Below are positions 1-5,904 of a stretch of 36,017 nt of DNA, piece by piece. The notes under the pieces are model-generated. The model did not search any database and had not been told where the DNA came from. It saw only the letters and a program-made list of their open reading frames with translations. The position numbers and the translations under genes were made by a program. The DNA lies in assembly GCA_021300015.1 (NCBI GenBank), contig JAJTFB010000034.1, positions 1-36,017 of the forward strand, written 5' to 3'. The stretch is from Pirellula sp. (GTDB lineage: Bacteria > Planctomycetota > Planctomycetia > Pirellulales > Pirellulaceae). Position 1 is the first letter of the stretch. Every line of letters begins with the position of its first letter.

Positions 1-50
1 CATGCCGAAAGGAAGTTGTCAATCTCAGTTTGGGTTGGAATCAAGGGCAT
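1..50 (-). CDS. Start of a further integron cassette ORF (partial)
   Basis: An ATG at 50-48 on the minus strand opens a frame that stays open to the window edge (starts M-P-L-I-P-T-Q). It begins 13 bases inside the cassette that follows the attC site at 63-154, the usual place for a cassette gene start. No clear Shine-Dalgarno sequence is seen. Only about 16 codons are visible, so no family can be named, and the frame may be chance. Confidence 0.3.
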   Translation of the reverse strand, partial: MPLIPTQTEIDNFLSA

Positions 51-62
51 TGGTGGCTTAGT

Positions 63-154
63 GGCAGAACGTTTGCAATCACCCGGTCGCGAGGAGCAAT
101 TCTCCATTGTCAAAACGCTCGACTTCGCGACTCGGGTGCATTGCCGGGTTACCC
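63..154 (-). repeat. attC recombination site of cassette carrying the 166-897 gene
   Basis: Read on the minus strand, the site opens with GGGTAAC (154-148, R'' box) and ends with GTTCTGCC (70-63, R' box). Between them two arms pair imperfectly: GCAATgCACCCGaGTCGCGA against the complement of TCGCGACCGGGTGATTGC, leaving extrahelical bases as known for attC hairpins. Its 92-bp length matches the second site at 913-1004. The R' tail (TTCTGCC) does not match its own R'' box, as expected because those bases belong to the next cassette. Called by structure and position; no database comparison was made. Confidence 0.8.
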
Positions 155-165
155 GACATGTGGCG

Positions 166-897
166 TCACGTTTGGTTCGCGTTCAAGGCCGACCGGATCG
201 CCATCATTTGCGGCCATGCGTACGCGAAATCGTCAACAAGTACTGGATCGACAGGTCCGTCGACGAATCGATAAACAGCATCCGAATACAGCCAGTTTAC
301 CACTTCGTTGTGCGGTTGTCCCGTCGTGTCCCAGAAGGCGTTCGATAGGCATCCCTTTTTTAGCAGTGTGTCATCATTGGTCAGAATGAAGGCCGCAAGA
401 TGTCGCTTGGCGTTGTCAGTACGCTTCGCGATCCAAGCATCGAGAAATCGCTGGACAGACGAAAGAGCGTTCGCTAGTGAGCAAAGGACAGTATCAATCG
501 AGTCCTCGAATGCACCAACGATGGGATCGTCGAGCTGATGTTCCCAGTATTCGTCGAGCAACCTGTTTACGGCGTCTCGTTCGCGTTGGGGCCAAGAATC
601 GAAATTCGCGTATTTTAGTTTGCCGAACACTACGGCGAGATCGAGAAAGTCGTCACGATGGTCGATCGATAGTTCCAGCAAGCGTGGTAGAAAATGCTTG
701 AAGTGACGAACGTTACCCCAAGTTGACATGGCTTTACGAGAGTAGCGTTCGAGTTCGTCGTAGGTCAACTCACGGAGTGGTGAAGCAGCAAGTTTTTCTG
801 AGTGGTAGGGACCGACGCAGCAATCACAGCCTGTGAAGTCGTCGCCGATTCGACAGTGGGCGAACGTCGCGTAAAGGTTGTCGATTGCGTCATGTAT
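166..897 (-). CDS. Integron cassette hypothetical protein, start codon altered
   Basis: This is an unrecognised protein, rich in Trp, Tyr, Leu and acidic residues. The frame stays open upstream of the first usable TTG (768) to an in-frame stop near 907. The segment between reads as real protein ([18 protein letters not shown], then a [13 protein letters not shown] cysteine cluster and [13 protein letters not shown]). The natural start position (897-895) reads ATA followed by His-Asp-Ala, so I infer that an ancestral ATG became ATA. Translation may therefore be weak, start at TTG 768 (200 residues), or be lost. The frame ends just before the attC site at 63-154 and begins just after the R' end of the attC site at 913-1004, so it fills exactly one cassette. 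No signal peptide or membrane segment is seen. Confidence 0.65.
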   Translation of the reverse strand: MHDAIDNLYATFAHCRIGDDFTGCDCCVGPYHSEKLAASPLRELTYDELERYSRKAMSTWGNVRHFKHFLPRLLELSIDHRDDFLDLAVVFGKLKYANFDSWPQRERDAVNRLLDEYWEHQLDDPIVGAFEDSIDTVLCSLANALSSVQRFLDAWIAKRTDNAKRHLAAFILTNDDTLLKKGCLSNAFWDTTGQPHNEVVNWLYSDAVYRFVDGPVDPVLVDDFAYAWPQMMAIRSALNANQT

Positions 898-912
898 TGG
901 AGCACGTCAGTC

Positions 913-1004
913 GGATAACGCTGGCGTTGACCGGGCCGCAGCCAATCAACATTGACTTGAGGAACGACGCGATCGGCGGATCCGCGTCCAACGCATTGTT
1001 ATCC
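913..1004 (-). repeat. attC recombination site of the toxin-antitoxin cassette
   Basis: On the minus strand the site runs from GGATAAC (1004-998, R'') to GTTATCC (919-913, R'), a perfect 7-bp inverted pair. Inner arms containing GCGTTGGACGCGG and CCGGTCAACGCCAGC are imperfectly complementary, giving the usual attC fold. The TAA stop of the upstream toxin gene lies inside the R'' box, a common arrangement in integron cassettes. I recall sites of this form from planctomycete genomes, but that is memory and not a search. Confidence 0.85.
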
Positions 1005-1298
1005 GAGCTCTTCGTGTTTTGGCAGGGACTGGCGGTTCCCGTGTATCACCGTGAGTATCCGAATCTCGTGGTTCTCCACGCGGTAGATAATTCGAAACGA
1101 GTAGACGAACAGTTCTCGACTATCGGGGCGACTGTATTCTGGAACTATCGATCCAGATTCCGGAAAACGCTCAAGCTGCAAAGGTCGTGCGAGTATCCGT
1201 TCATAAACCGATTCAGCGTACGTAAGCGATTGATCGGCAATATAGTCGAATATCCCAAGCGCATCCTTCGAAGCGCGGTCCGTCCAGCGAATTATCAA
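999..1298 (-). CDS. ParE/RelE-family toxin (integron cassette)
   Basis: This 99-residue protein has the compact ParE/RelE plan: an N-terminal W-T-D-R-A-S-K-D-A strand and helix, the helix segment IFDYIADQS, then L-E-R-F-P-E-S-G, and a C-terminal sheet ending in I-R-I-L-T-V-I-H-G-N-R. In this superfamily the basic C-terminal strand acts on gyrase (ParE) or ribosome-bound mRNA (RelE); which target applies here cannot be told. The start is TTG at 1298, overlapping the antitoxin TGA (TTGA) with GAGGG upstream, so the pair is translationally coupled. The TAA stop sits inside the R'' box of attC 913-1004. Toxin-antitoxin cassettes are known to stabilise cassette arrays. Confidence 0.8.
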   Translation of the reverse strand: MIIRWTDRASKDALGIFDYIADQSLTYAESVYERILARPLQLERFPESGSIVPEYSRPDSRELFVYSFRIIYRVENHEIRILTVIHGNRQSLPKHEELG

Positions 1299-1513
1299 GT
1301 TGTCCCTCGACCACGTTGAGCCTTGTGGTCCATAAGGCGTCGGCGCATCTCGTCGGTATCGATGAGTCGCCCAGCAGCTTCGTCCTCCAAGCCGGCCGCG
1401 ATTTGCTGCCGTACATAAAGGTGATATTGGACGTCTTCCCAGGTAGCATCGTCGGGAAGCAAATCCAGAACCGCCTTTGCAGCGGCTTTTGCGGGTTCGG
1501 TGGCAAATGACAT
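1295..1513 (-). CDS. Antitoxin partner of the ParE/RelE-like toxin
   Basis: This 72-residue, helical, charged protein begins M-S-F-A-T-E-P-A-K and contains VLDLLPDDATWEDVQYHLYV, a segment typical of small antitoxins of the 'addiction module component' type. ATG 1513 was chosen because AAGGAG lies a few bases upstream; the longer frame to 1591 has no such signal and would cross the cassette boundary at 1566-1573. Its stop overlaps the toxin start by two bases, the standard antitoxin-first order. It should bind and neutralise the toxin and repress the pair; that role is inferred from order and family resemblance. Confidence 0.75.
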   Translation of the reverse strand: MSFATEPAKAAAKAVLDLLPDDATWEDVQYHLYVRQQIAAGLEDEAAGRLIDTDEMRRRLMDHKAQRGRGTT

Positions 1514-1565
1514 AGTGTGAACTCCTTGCCCCATTTTACCAGCCGCTCCACGCGTTGTCCAATGG

Positions 1566-1573
1566 GGCATAAC
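1566..1573 (-). other. Putative cassette boundary (core site GTTATGCC)
   Basis: On the minus strand GTTATGCC precedes the toxin-antitoxin cassette by about 50 bases and fits the GTTRRRY-type core where IntI cuts. Sequence upstream (about 1574-1640) does not fold as a convincing attC. It could be the end of a decayed attC or an attI-type site. The call rests on the 7-base core and spacing only. Confidence 0.4.
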
Positions 1574-2091
1574 ACCATCACTAAGCAACACACATCGTCG
1601 AACGAATAAGCCTTGTTCGCCCTTTTAACCTTCTCTGGAGACTGCCTTACACCGAGCATAGAACGAATTCCAACAAGGACAATACCTACCCACGAGGTTG
1701 AGTACTGAAAACAGTTGACGCAGTCGTCTCACATAGGACGCCAAGACTCGTAAGAGCCTCGCCGAGATGACCAGACACGTCGCCCTAAAGAATGTGCCAA
1801 CTCCGTAGCTTAAGGTAGCTTGCTGCTCAGCGATACGAATTATCCAGAAGCCTCCAGGCAAGCTACAGCCAACCACGAAGAGAATTCATAGCCAACAAAC
1901 GATGAGTCGAACCGTGCAAGGATAACTGAGGGGATGCAAGCCGATAGGCTTCACAAGAGTGACAAGGCATCCACACCTCGAATAGTCGTCTAATCAACCA
2001 TCCTTGAACGGATTAGTTCGAGCAAAGCGTAAAGCAAGACCTTAAGAAGCCACCTAACAGGACCACAAAACGATGTAGCCTCGGAAAATAA

Positions 2092-2143
2092 TAAAAAACA
2101 GTGGCGACCGTCACTTGCAAACCTTGGACTTCATAGTCGCCAC
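2092..2143 (-). terminator. Possible terminator downstream of the 2287-2640 gene
   Basis: On the minus strand GTGGCGAC (2143-2136) pairs with GTCGCCAC (2108-2101), an 8-bp perfect stem with a 27-base loop, followed by TGTTTTTTAT. The T-run supports termination, but the large loop is unusual for an intrinsic terminator. The stem also borders the attC-like site, so part of this symmetry may be relic attC. Confidence 0.4.
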
Positions 2144-2221
2144 CGATGACCGAGCGGTGGCAAGTAAAGTTTCCATCCGGAAGCGGTCGACCCACCGCTT
2201 CGGTCCATCGAATTGTTCTGG
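2136..2221 (-). repeat. Degenerate attC-like site
   Basis: On the minus strand CCAGAAC (2221-2215) resembles an R'' box. The arm CGATGgACCGAaGCGGTGG pairs with CCACCGCTCGGTCATCG (2159-2143) apart from two extra bases, the same imperfect fold as the other attC sites. The expected GTT of the R' box is missing at the distal end, where GTGGCGAC occurs instead. It appears to be a mutated or truncated attC belonging to the 2287-2640 gene. Confidence 0.55.
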
Positions 2222-2286
2222 CTGCAATCACATCGATAGTTTAAAGAAGTTTCTAAAGTACCACGCCATCTGACTTTTCCAATGTA

Positions 2287-2640
2287 TCACAAGTTTCCGT
2301 TTCCTTTCACTGAGAAGTCGAATTTTCGATTGCCCGTATGCTCGATGATCAATAAATCTCTTGCGTAAAGCCCGTAAGCAAATAGATATCGACCATCCTC
2401 GATCCTGAGGAATCTCAACCTCGTAGGAAATGACTCTACATCCTTTAGAGACGGTGCGCTTCCCTGTAGTTCGAAGTAATCATCAAAAGCAACCGCCAGA
2501 TAGCATGCTTCTCGAGTATCTCCTCGCGACACGATTTGAGCGTTAAGGAAGTTCCACCAACCAAGACCCGCCGCAACTGTCAAAGCAACGAAGGCTACAA
2601 CGAGAGCAATTGGTGCTAGGTTTTCACGCGTTGGTGCCAC
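2287..2640 (-). CDS. Small single-pass membrane protein, probable integron cassette gene
   Basis: An unrecognised 117-residue protein. Residues about 10-30 (PIALVVAFVALTVAAGLGWW) form one hydrophobic helix, and the rest is a soluble domain, probably outside the cytoplasm. The start is GTG at 2640; an in-frame TAG lies six codons or fewer upstream, and AGGGG occurs about ten bases before the start. It is followed by a degenerate attC-like site and lies in the same orientation as the other cassettes, so it is probably the cassette nearest intI. No function can be assigned. Confidence 0.6.
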   Translation of the reverse strand: MAPTRENLAPIALVVAFVALTVAAGLGWWNFLNAQIVSRGDTREACYLAVAFDDYFELQGSAPSLKDVESFPTRLRFLRIEDGRYLFAYGLYARDLLIIEHTGNRKFDFSVKGNGNL

Positions 2641-2868
2641 GTCACGCTATCCCCTTGCCAGAACATGTATCCCATTGATTTTACCATAACCCAACGAAAC
2701 CCAAATTTACGATAAGACGTGTGCGGGGTCAAGCGGTGCCTAATCCTAAAACACCGCTGAGCAAGAGTTTGCCGCAGCGACTGCCTCTGCGAAGCGGCCA
2801 GGATATATTGAATTGGTGTTTTCTAGGTTATGTGGAATTTTGCTTTTCCAGGATATATTAGGCGTCCT
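2641..2868. other. Spacer between first cassette and intI; possible attI, 12-bp direct repeat
   Basis: No gene is seen. CCATAAC at 2694-2700 (GTTATGG on the minus strand) is a candidate recombination core where attI would be expected between intI and the first cassette. The 12-mer CCAGGATATATT occurs at 2798-2809 and again at 2848-2859, 50 bp apart, amid an imperfect longer duplication (GAATT-GGTGTTTTCTAGG against GAATTTTGCTTTTCCAGG). Divergent promoters for intI and the cassettes would be expected here but none is clear. Confidence 0.4.
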
Positions 2869-3260
2869 ATGGACGCGGAATCAGAATCGCTTAGCGCAGT
2901 CATGCAATCGAAGTTGATCGATCAAGTGCGCCGAATCGCTCGCACGCTCCATGTCGCTAAACGGACCGAAGAAGCCTACGTCGGCTGGATCTCCAGATAC
3001 CTGATCCATCACCGAAATCAACATGGGAAATGTCGCCGATCTGAAGCATCAAATCGAATTGGTGAGAAAACTTCATGAACAGGATCTTCAGGCCGGGGCT
3101 GGCAGGGTCTGGCTACCTTACGCCCTCGCAGTCCAACGGCCCCAAGCCGGTGAGGACATCCGTTATCCAGCAACTGCTCGGACACTCCGATGTGTTAACC
3201 ACCATGATCTACACGCATGTCTCTCGCAACGCCGCAAGCCCACTGGTTCGATTGCAATAG
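2869..3260 (+). pseudogene. intI: Degraded integron integrase IntI (tyrosine recombinase)
   Basis: Three pieces of an IntI-type tyrosine recombinase occur in order in different frames. The first (2869-3030) has the N-terminal DNA-binding segment LIDQVRRIARTLHVAKRTEE followed by AYVGWISRYLIHHR. The second (3023-3150) has LKHQIELVRKLHEQDLQAGA with VWLPYALAVQRP, from the middle of the catalytic domain. The third (about 3156-3260) has IQQLLGHSDVLTTMIYTHV, carrying the conserved histidine and the tyrosine nucleophile. The first catalytic arginine region and the HxxR box are deleted, so the enzyme must be inactive. Total length is about 390 bp against roughly 1 kb for an intact gene. Its orientation, away from the cassette array, is that of canonical integrons. 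Confidence 0.85.
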
Positions 3261-3303
3261 GGTCTCAAGTCACGCTTTGAGTTGCGCCAAGGCGGCCGGA
3301 GCC

Positions 3304-3723
3304 ATGATAGGTGGTGTCGTGAAGGTGCCCGGCATTGTTCGCGACGGTGTTGTTGTGCCACAATCGAATGAACGGTTGCCCGAAGGCACCCACGTAGAGA
3401 TTCGTTTGGAACCCGGGGATGTCCCCGCAGGACTGAAATCAGAAATCGAAGCCTGGGATAAAGCCAGCGATGAATCATGGAAATGGATCCAAGGGTCCTT
3501 GGCACATGGCCAAGACGATCGCGAGTGGCGTTGGCATGACGAATGCGTGGCTAGCCGAGCAAGGAGTACCACGAAATCCGATCCGAGGCACGATCAAAGA
3601 GCTCTGGTCACTCGGCCGTTTTCTTCGCGTTGCTTTGCATCTGATGGACCGCGTTTTGACTCATCGCATCGACCGTCAAATACAAAGTGGCCGCAGAAGC
3701 ACAGCCCGCTGGGCCTTTGGTGA
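3304..3723 (+). pseudogene. Antitoxin-like gene with corrupted 3' end
   Basis: Residues 5-60 of this frame (V-K-V-P-G-I-V-R-D-G-V-V-V-P, then LPEGTHVEIRLEP and EIEAWDKASDESWKWIQ) resemble small antitoxin-type proteins that start with a 'G-V-V-R-x-G-V-I-V-P' strand and end in an acidic helix with 'D-E-x-W'. After about 3490 the frame turns into low-quality Arg/Ser-rich sequence that overlaps the opposite-strand LRAT gene, so the natural C-terminus was probably lost by frameshift or deletion. No toxin gene follows. The start may be ATG 3304 or GTG 3319. The class is a moderate-confidence resemblance only. Confidence 0.45.
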
Positions 3724-4300
3724 TGTACCCAGCAACCGCCGCAGAAACCGCGCCGACGCCGCGACCAATCCGCTCTGCATGGCGATGCTCAACTTGCGCA
3801 CAACGCGAGAGAGCATAAGCCGAATGGCGAGCGACCTCTCCGAGCAAGGTTGCAACCCCGGCGGTTTGCGACATGGCCATGCCCGCACTGGCTCCACCCC
3901 CGACCGTTCGGGCCGAGGCAGAAGCGATTCCCGCAAGTCCCACTCGGATCATGCCGCGGAGCAACCGGTCGGTCTGATGGCTGACATGCTCCCCGGACTT
4001 GCACATCCTGGCAAAGTGCTCGCAGTTTCCCAACGCCACATGGTAGTGGGTGTTGCCCACAGCGGCCAAGGCCCGCTCGAGGACTTGTTCATCGCTGAGC
4101 GACTTGCTAACCCTCTCGACGGTAATCGGCTTGCCATCAGCAAACACTCCGAGCGATACTCGCTGGACTTCCATTTCCGAGGTGTTGCCACCGACGGAGG
4201 CTAAGTGAACGACCGTCCCATCCCCCATGTCGATTCCGAAGTGGCGGTAGGGGATGATTCCCCATGTGCAAGGCACGGTCAGCAAGTCGGATTTGGCCAT
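3608..4300 (-). CDS. LRAT-domain (NlpC/P60-like) protein with hydrophobic C-terminus
   Basis: The 230-residue protein carries an LRAT fold signature: His20 in R-H-F-G-I-D-M-G-D-G, His32 in V-V-H-L-A, and Cys93 in GNCEHFARMC. These are the His-His-Cys residues of lecithin:retinol acyltransferase-like thiol enzymes, which transfer or hydrolyse acyl groups. Residues about 110-215 are Ala/Gly-rich and weakly hydrophobic with possible membrane segments (VGLAGIASASARTVGGGASA). There is no signal peptide. The substrate is unknown; phospholipid acyl transfer or amidase activity are both possible. The start ATG 4300 fits the domain's beginning. It lies alone between the decayed integron and the iron-sulphur gene. 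Confidence 0.75.
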   Translation of the reverse strand: MAKSDLLTVPCTWGIIPYRHFGIDMGDGTVVHLASVGGNTSEMEVQRVSLGVFADGKPITVERVSKSLSDEQVLERALAAVGNTHYHVALGNCEHFARMCKSGEHVSHQTDRLLRGMIRVGLAGIASASARTVGGGASAGMAMSQTAGVATLLGEVARHSAYALSRCAQVEHRHAERIGRGVGAVSAAVAGYITKGPAGCASAATLYLTVDAMSQNAVHQMQSNAKKTAE

Positions 4301-4358
4301 ATTGTCGATTCCAGCGCGGGTTCGTTTGCCGCGCGTTGAAATATAGGGCCCAAGAGCG

Positions 4359-4396
4359 CAAAAAAGAAAGCGGAGTTTCCTACAGAAAACTCCGCT
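4359..4396 (-). terminator. Rho-independent terminator after the HesB/IscA gene
   Basis: On the minus strand a perfect 10-bp stem AGCGGAGTTT / AAACTCCGCT with an 8-base loop is followed by TTCTTTTTT. It lies about 75 bases beyond the stop of the iron-sulphur carrier gene and upstream of the LRAT gene, and so separates the two transcripts. Confidence 0.85.
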
Positions 4397-4471
4397 TCAT
4401 GGAAATTTTTTTTACGGAACCCAAGTCGGTTCCGTCGGCAAATCGACCGAGCAAGCCGATCGATCTGGCAA

Positions 4472-4801
4472 CTACTGGAACGACTTGCCGCAACCGCAAG
4501 ATTTGACGGCATTGGGATTATTGAACGTGAATCCGGATCGCTCCAGGCTTTGGTACCAGTCCAAGGTGGTTCCATCGAGGAGCAAAGCGCTTTTCTTGTC
4601 GACGACGACCGAAATGCCGTTTTGCTCGTACCGCGTGTCCTTCGACTCGTCGAACTGATCATCGAAGTTCATCGCATATTCAAATCCACTGCATCCGCCG
4701 GCGACGACGCCGACGCGGACGAACGTTTCGCCGGTAAGCTGGGAATCCGTGTGAGCTCTTTTGAGCTGTTCGGCCGCTTCAGGTGTAACCAAAATCGCCA
4801 T
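4472..4801 (-). CDS. erpA: HesB/IscA/ErpA A-type iron-sulphur cluster carrier
   Basis: A 109-residue A-type carrier that accepts Fe-S clusters from a scaffold and hands them to apoproteins in the cytoplasm. The three ligand cysteines are present: Cys37 in G-G-C-S-G-F-E-Y and Cys102/Cys104 in S-C-G-C-G-K-S-F. The length is normal for the family. ATG 4801 (M-A-I-L-V-T-P) is preferred over a TTG two codons upstream because it matches the family N-terminus. No isc or suf genes are adjacent, so IscA and ErpA cannot be separated by context. A strong terminator follows. Confidence 0.9.
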   Translation of the reverse strand: MAILVTPEAAEQLKRAHTDSQLTGETFVRVGVVAGGCSGFEYAMNFDDQFDESKDTRYEQNGISVVVDKKSALLLDGTTLDWYQSLERSGFTFNNPNAVKSCGCGKSFQ

Positions 4802-5082
4802 GTGCAACCTCTATCCTAAATTTCCGTAGAAAACTTGTCGACAAACCTTACTTGGCCGCCCTGCTCCTAGCGGGGTTTTCGGCGGCCGGAAGCCCAGGGT
4901 ACCTACCGCAGGCTCTCAAAGAAAATAATATGCAATTTGTTGGGCAAATGACAAGTCAAAAATCACTTCCCATCCCCCGGATTGCCTGCTATTCTTACGC
5001 ACCCTTCGATTCCTCGACCTTCGGGCCTGGAAATCGAACCGCCATCAACAACACAATGACCCTTACGGAAACCCGTGAAATC

Positions 5083-5181
5083 ATGACGAAACCCCACAGA
5101 AAACTCAAAAAAGCCAACCATGGACAACGGGCTGCGAACAGCAAGGCCCGCAAAGCCAAACGCAGGAAGGTCCGGACCTAA
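5083..5181 (+). CDS. Very small basic protein (32 residues)
   Basis: The frame M-T-K-P-H-R-K-L-K-K-A-N-H-G then A-N-S-K-A-R-K-A-K-R-R-K-V-R-T is extremely rich in Lys/Arg and ends at a natural stop. I recall similar short basic proteins in related planctomycetes, but this is memory only. An earlier in-frame ATG (5056) would add nine residues of ordinary composition; neither start has a good Shine-Dalgarno sequence. The composition suggests RNA, ribosome or DNA binding, which is inference. A short imperfect inverted repeat CCTAA-TTT-TTAGG follows the stop. The 280 bases upstream hold no other gene. Confidence 0.55.
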   Translation: MTKPHRKLKKANHGQRAANSKARKAKRRKVRT

Positions 5182-5305
5182 TTTTTAGGTTGCAACGCGA
5201 TTTCTCGGCCTAGAGATCGGATTTGTGCTTCTTGCACGCCGATTTCTGGTTGTTGCATGACGGATTTTCAGGAAAAAATACTCGGCCATCGCGGGGGCAT
5301 ACAGC

Positions 5306-5809
5306 GTGGTAGGTAAAGAGCTCATCGTGGACCCCGACTCGATCGACTTCGATCGGGTTCTGGCCGATATCCACCAGATCCGAAAATACAATCCCCAACG
5401 CTTCGAGATGGAGCAGTTGTCGGCGATCGTCTACGAAGACCCTCAAAACGTGACCTGCGTCGGCTACAAAGATGTCTCGCACGACGAATTCTGGGTACGC
5501 GGCCATATGCCCGGAATGCCGTTAATGCCCGGCGTTGTCATGCTCGAAGCCGTCGCCCAAGTCTGCTGCTATGCGGCTCACAAGTACAAACTCCTGGGCG
5601 ATTCGATCGTCGGGTTCGGCGGGCTCGATGACGTTCGGTTCCGTGAGCCGGTTCGTCCTGGTGACCGTCTGATCGTCATGTGCAAACTGCTAAAACTTCG
5701 CAAACCCTATCTTCTGGTTTGCCACTTTCAAGGTCTCGTCGGGCGGAAACTCGTTGTCGAGGGACAACTCAAAGGGATACCCATCCCCGTCGAAGCCCTC
5801 CAGCGGTAG
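5306..5809 (+). CDS. fabZ: FabZ-like (3R)-hydroxyacyl-ACP dehydratase
   Basis: This 167-residue hot-dog fold protein carries the FabZ active-site helix: His67 in R-G-H-M-P-G-M-P-L-M-P-G-V and Glu81 in M-L-E-A-V-A-Q. FabZ dehydrates 3-hydroxyacyl-ACP in type II fatty acid synthesis. It differs from the standard GHFPG by Met for Phe and has about 20 extra N-terminal residues. GTG 5306 is the only plausible start: the frame opens after a TGA at 5258 with no ATG before the conserved region. No other fab gene is adjacent, though lpxD in the same window also uses 3-hydroxyacyl-ACP. A related FabA-like dehydratase role is possible. Confidence 0.85.
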   Translation: MVGKELIVDPDSIDFDRVLADIHQIRKYNPQRFEMEQLSAIVYEDPQNVTCVGYKDVSHDEFWVRGHMPGMPLMPGVVMLEAVAQVCCYAAHKYKLLGDSIVGFGGLDDVRFREPVRPGDRLIVMCKLLKLRKPYLLVCHFQGLVGRKLVVEGQLKGIPIPVEALQR

Positions 5810-5904
5810 TTCTGCGGTTTTTCCCCACCGTGCCCGTTCAAATCGTCTCCCCGATCATCGGGTTTCCATGGTTAGTCTGACCCTCTGGCATCGAGCGTGT
5901 ATCT

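Larger units (their letters stand above)
1574..2286. other. Gene-poor stretch inside the integron
   Basis: No open frame here reads as a recognisable protein; the possible short frames on both strands are of biased composition and lack ribosome-binding sites. The stretch holds the degenerate attC-like site and hairpin described separately (2092-2221). The remainder (about 1580-2090) is probably a decayed non-coding cassette or former cassette sequence. Confidence 0.5.

Noticed and set aside
885..1319. Plus-strand open frame of 144 codons opposite the toxin gene
   Set aside because: It is the complement of the toxin gene and the attC site; the toxin has clear family motifs and coupling to its antitoxin, while this frame has no ribosome site or family.
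3533..3610. Frame resembling the C-terminus of a group II intron reverse transcriptase (N-A-W-L-A-E-Q-G-V, then I-K-E-L-W)
   Set aside because: Only about 25 residues, interrupted by extra residues, and recalled from memory. Not enough for a feature.
4852..5082. Upstream extension of the small basic protein frame
   Set aside because: The composition is that of translated intergenic DNA, and no ribosome site supports a longer start.
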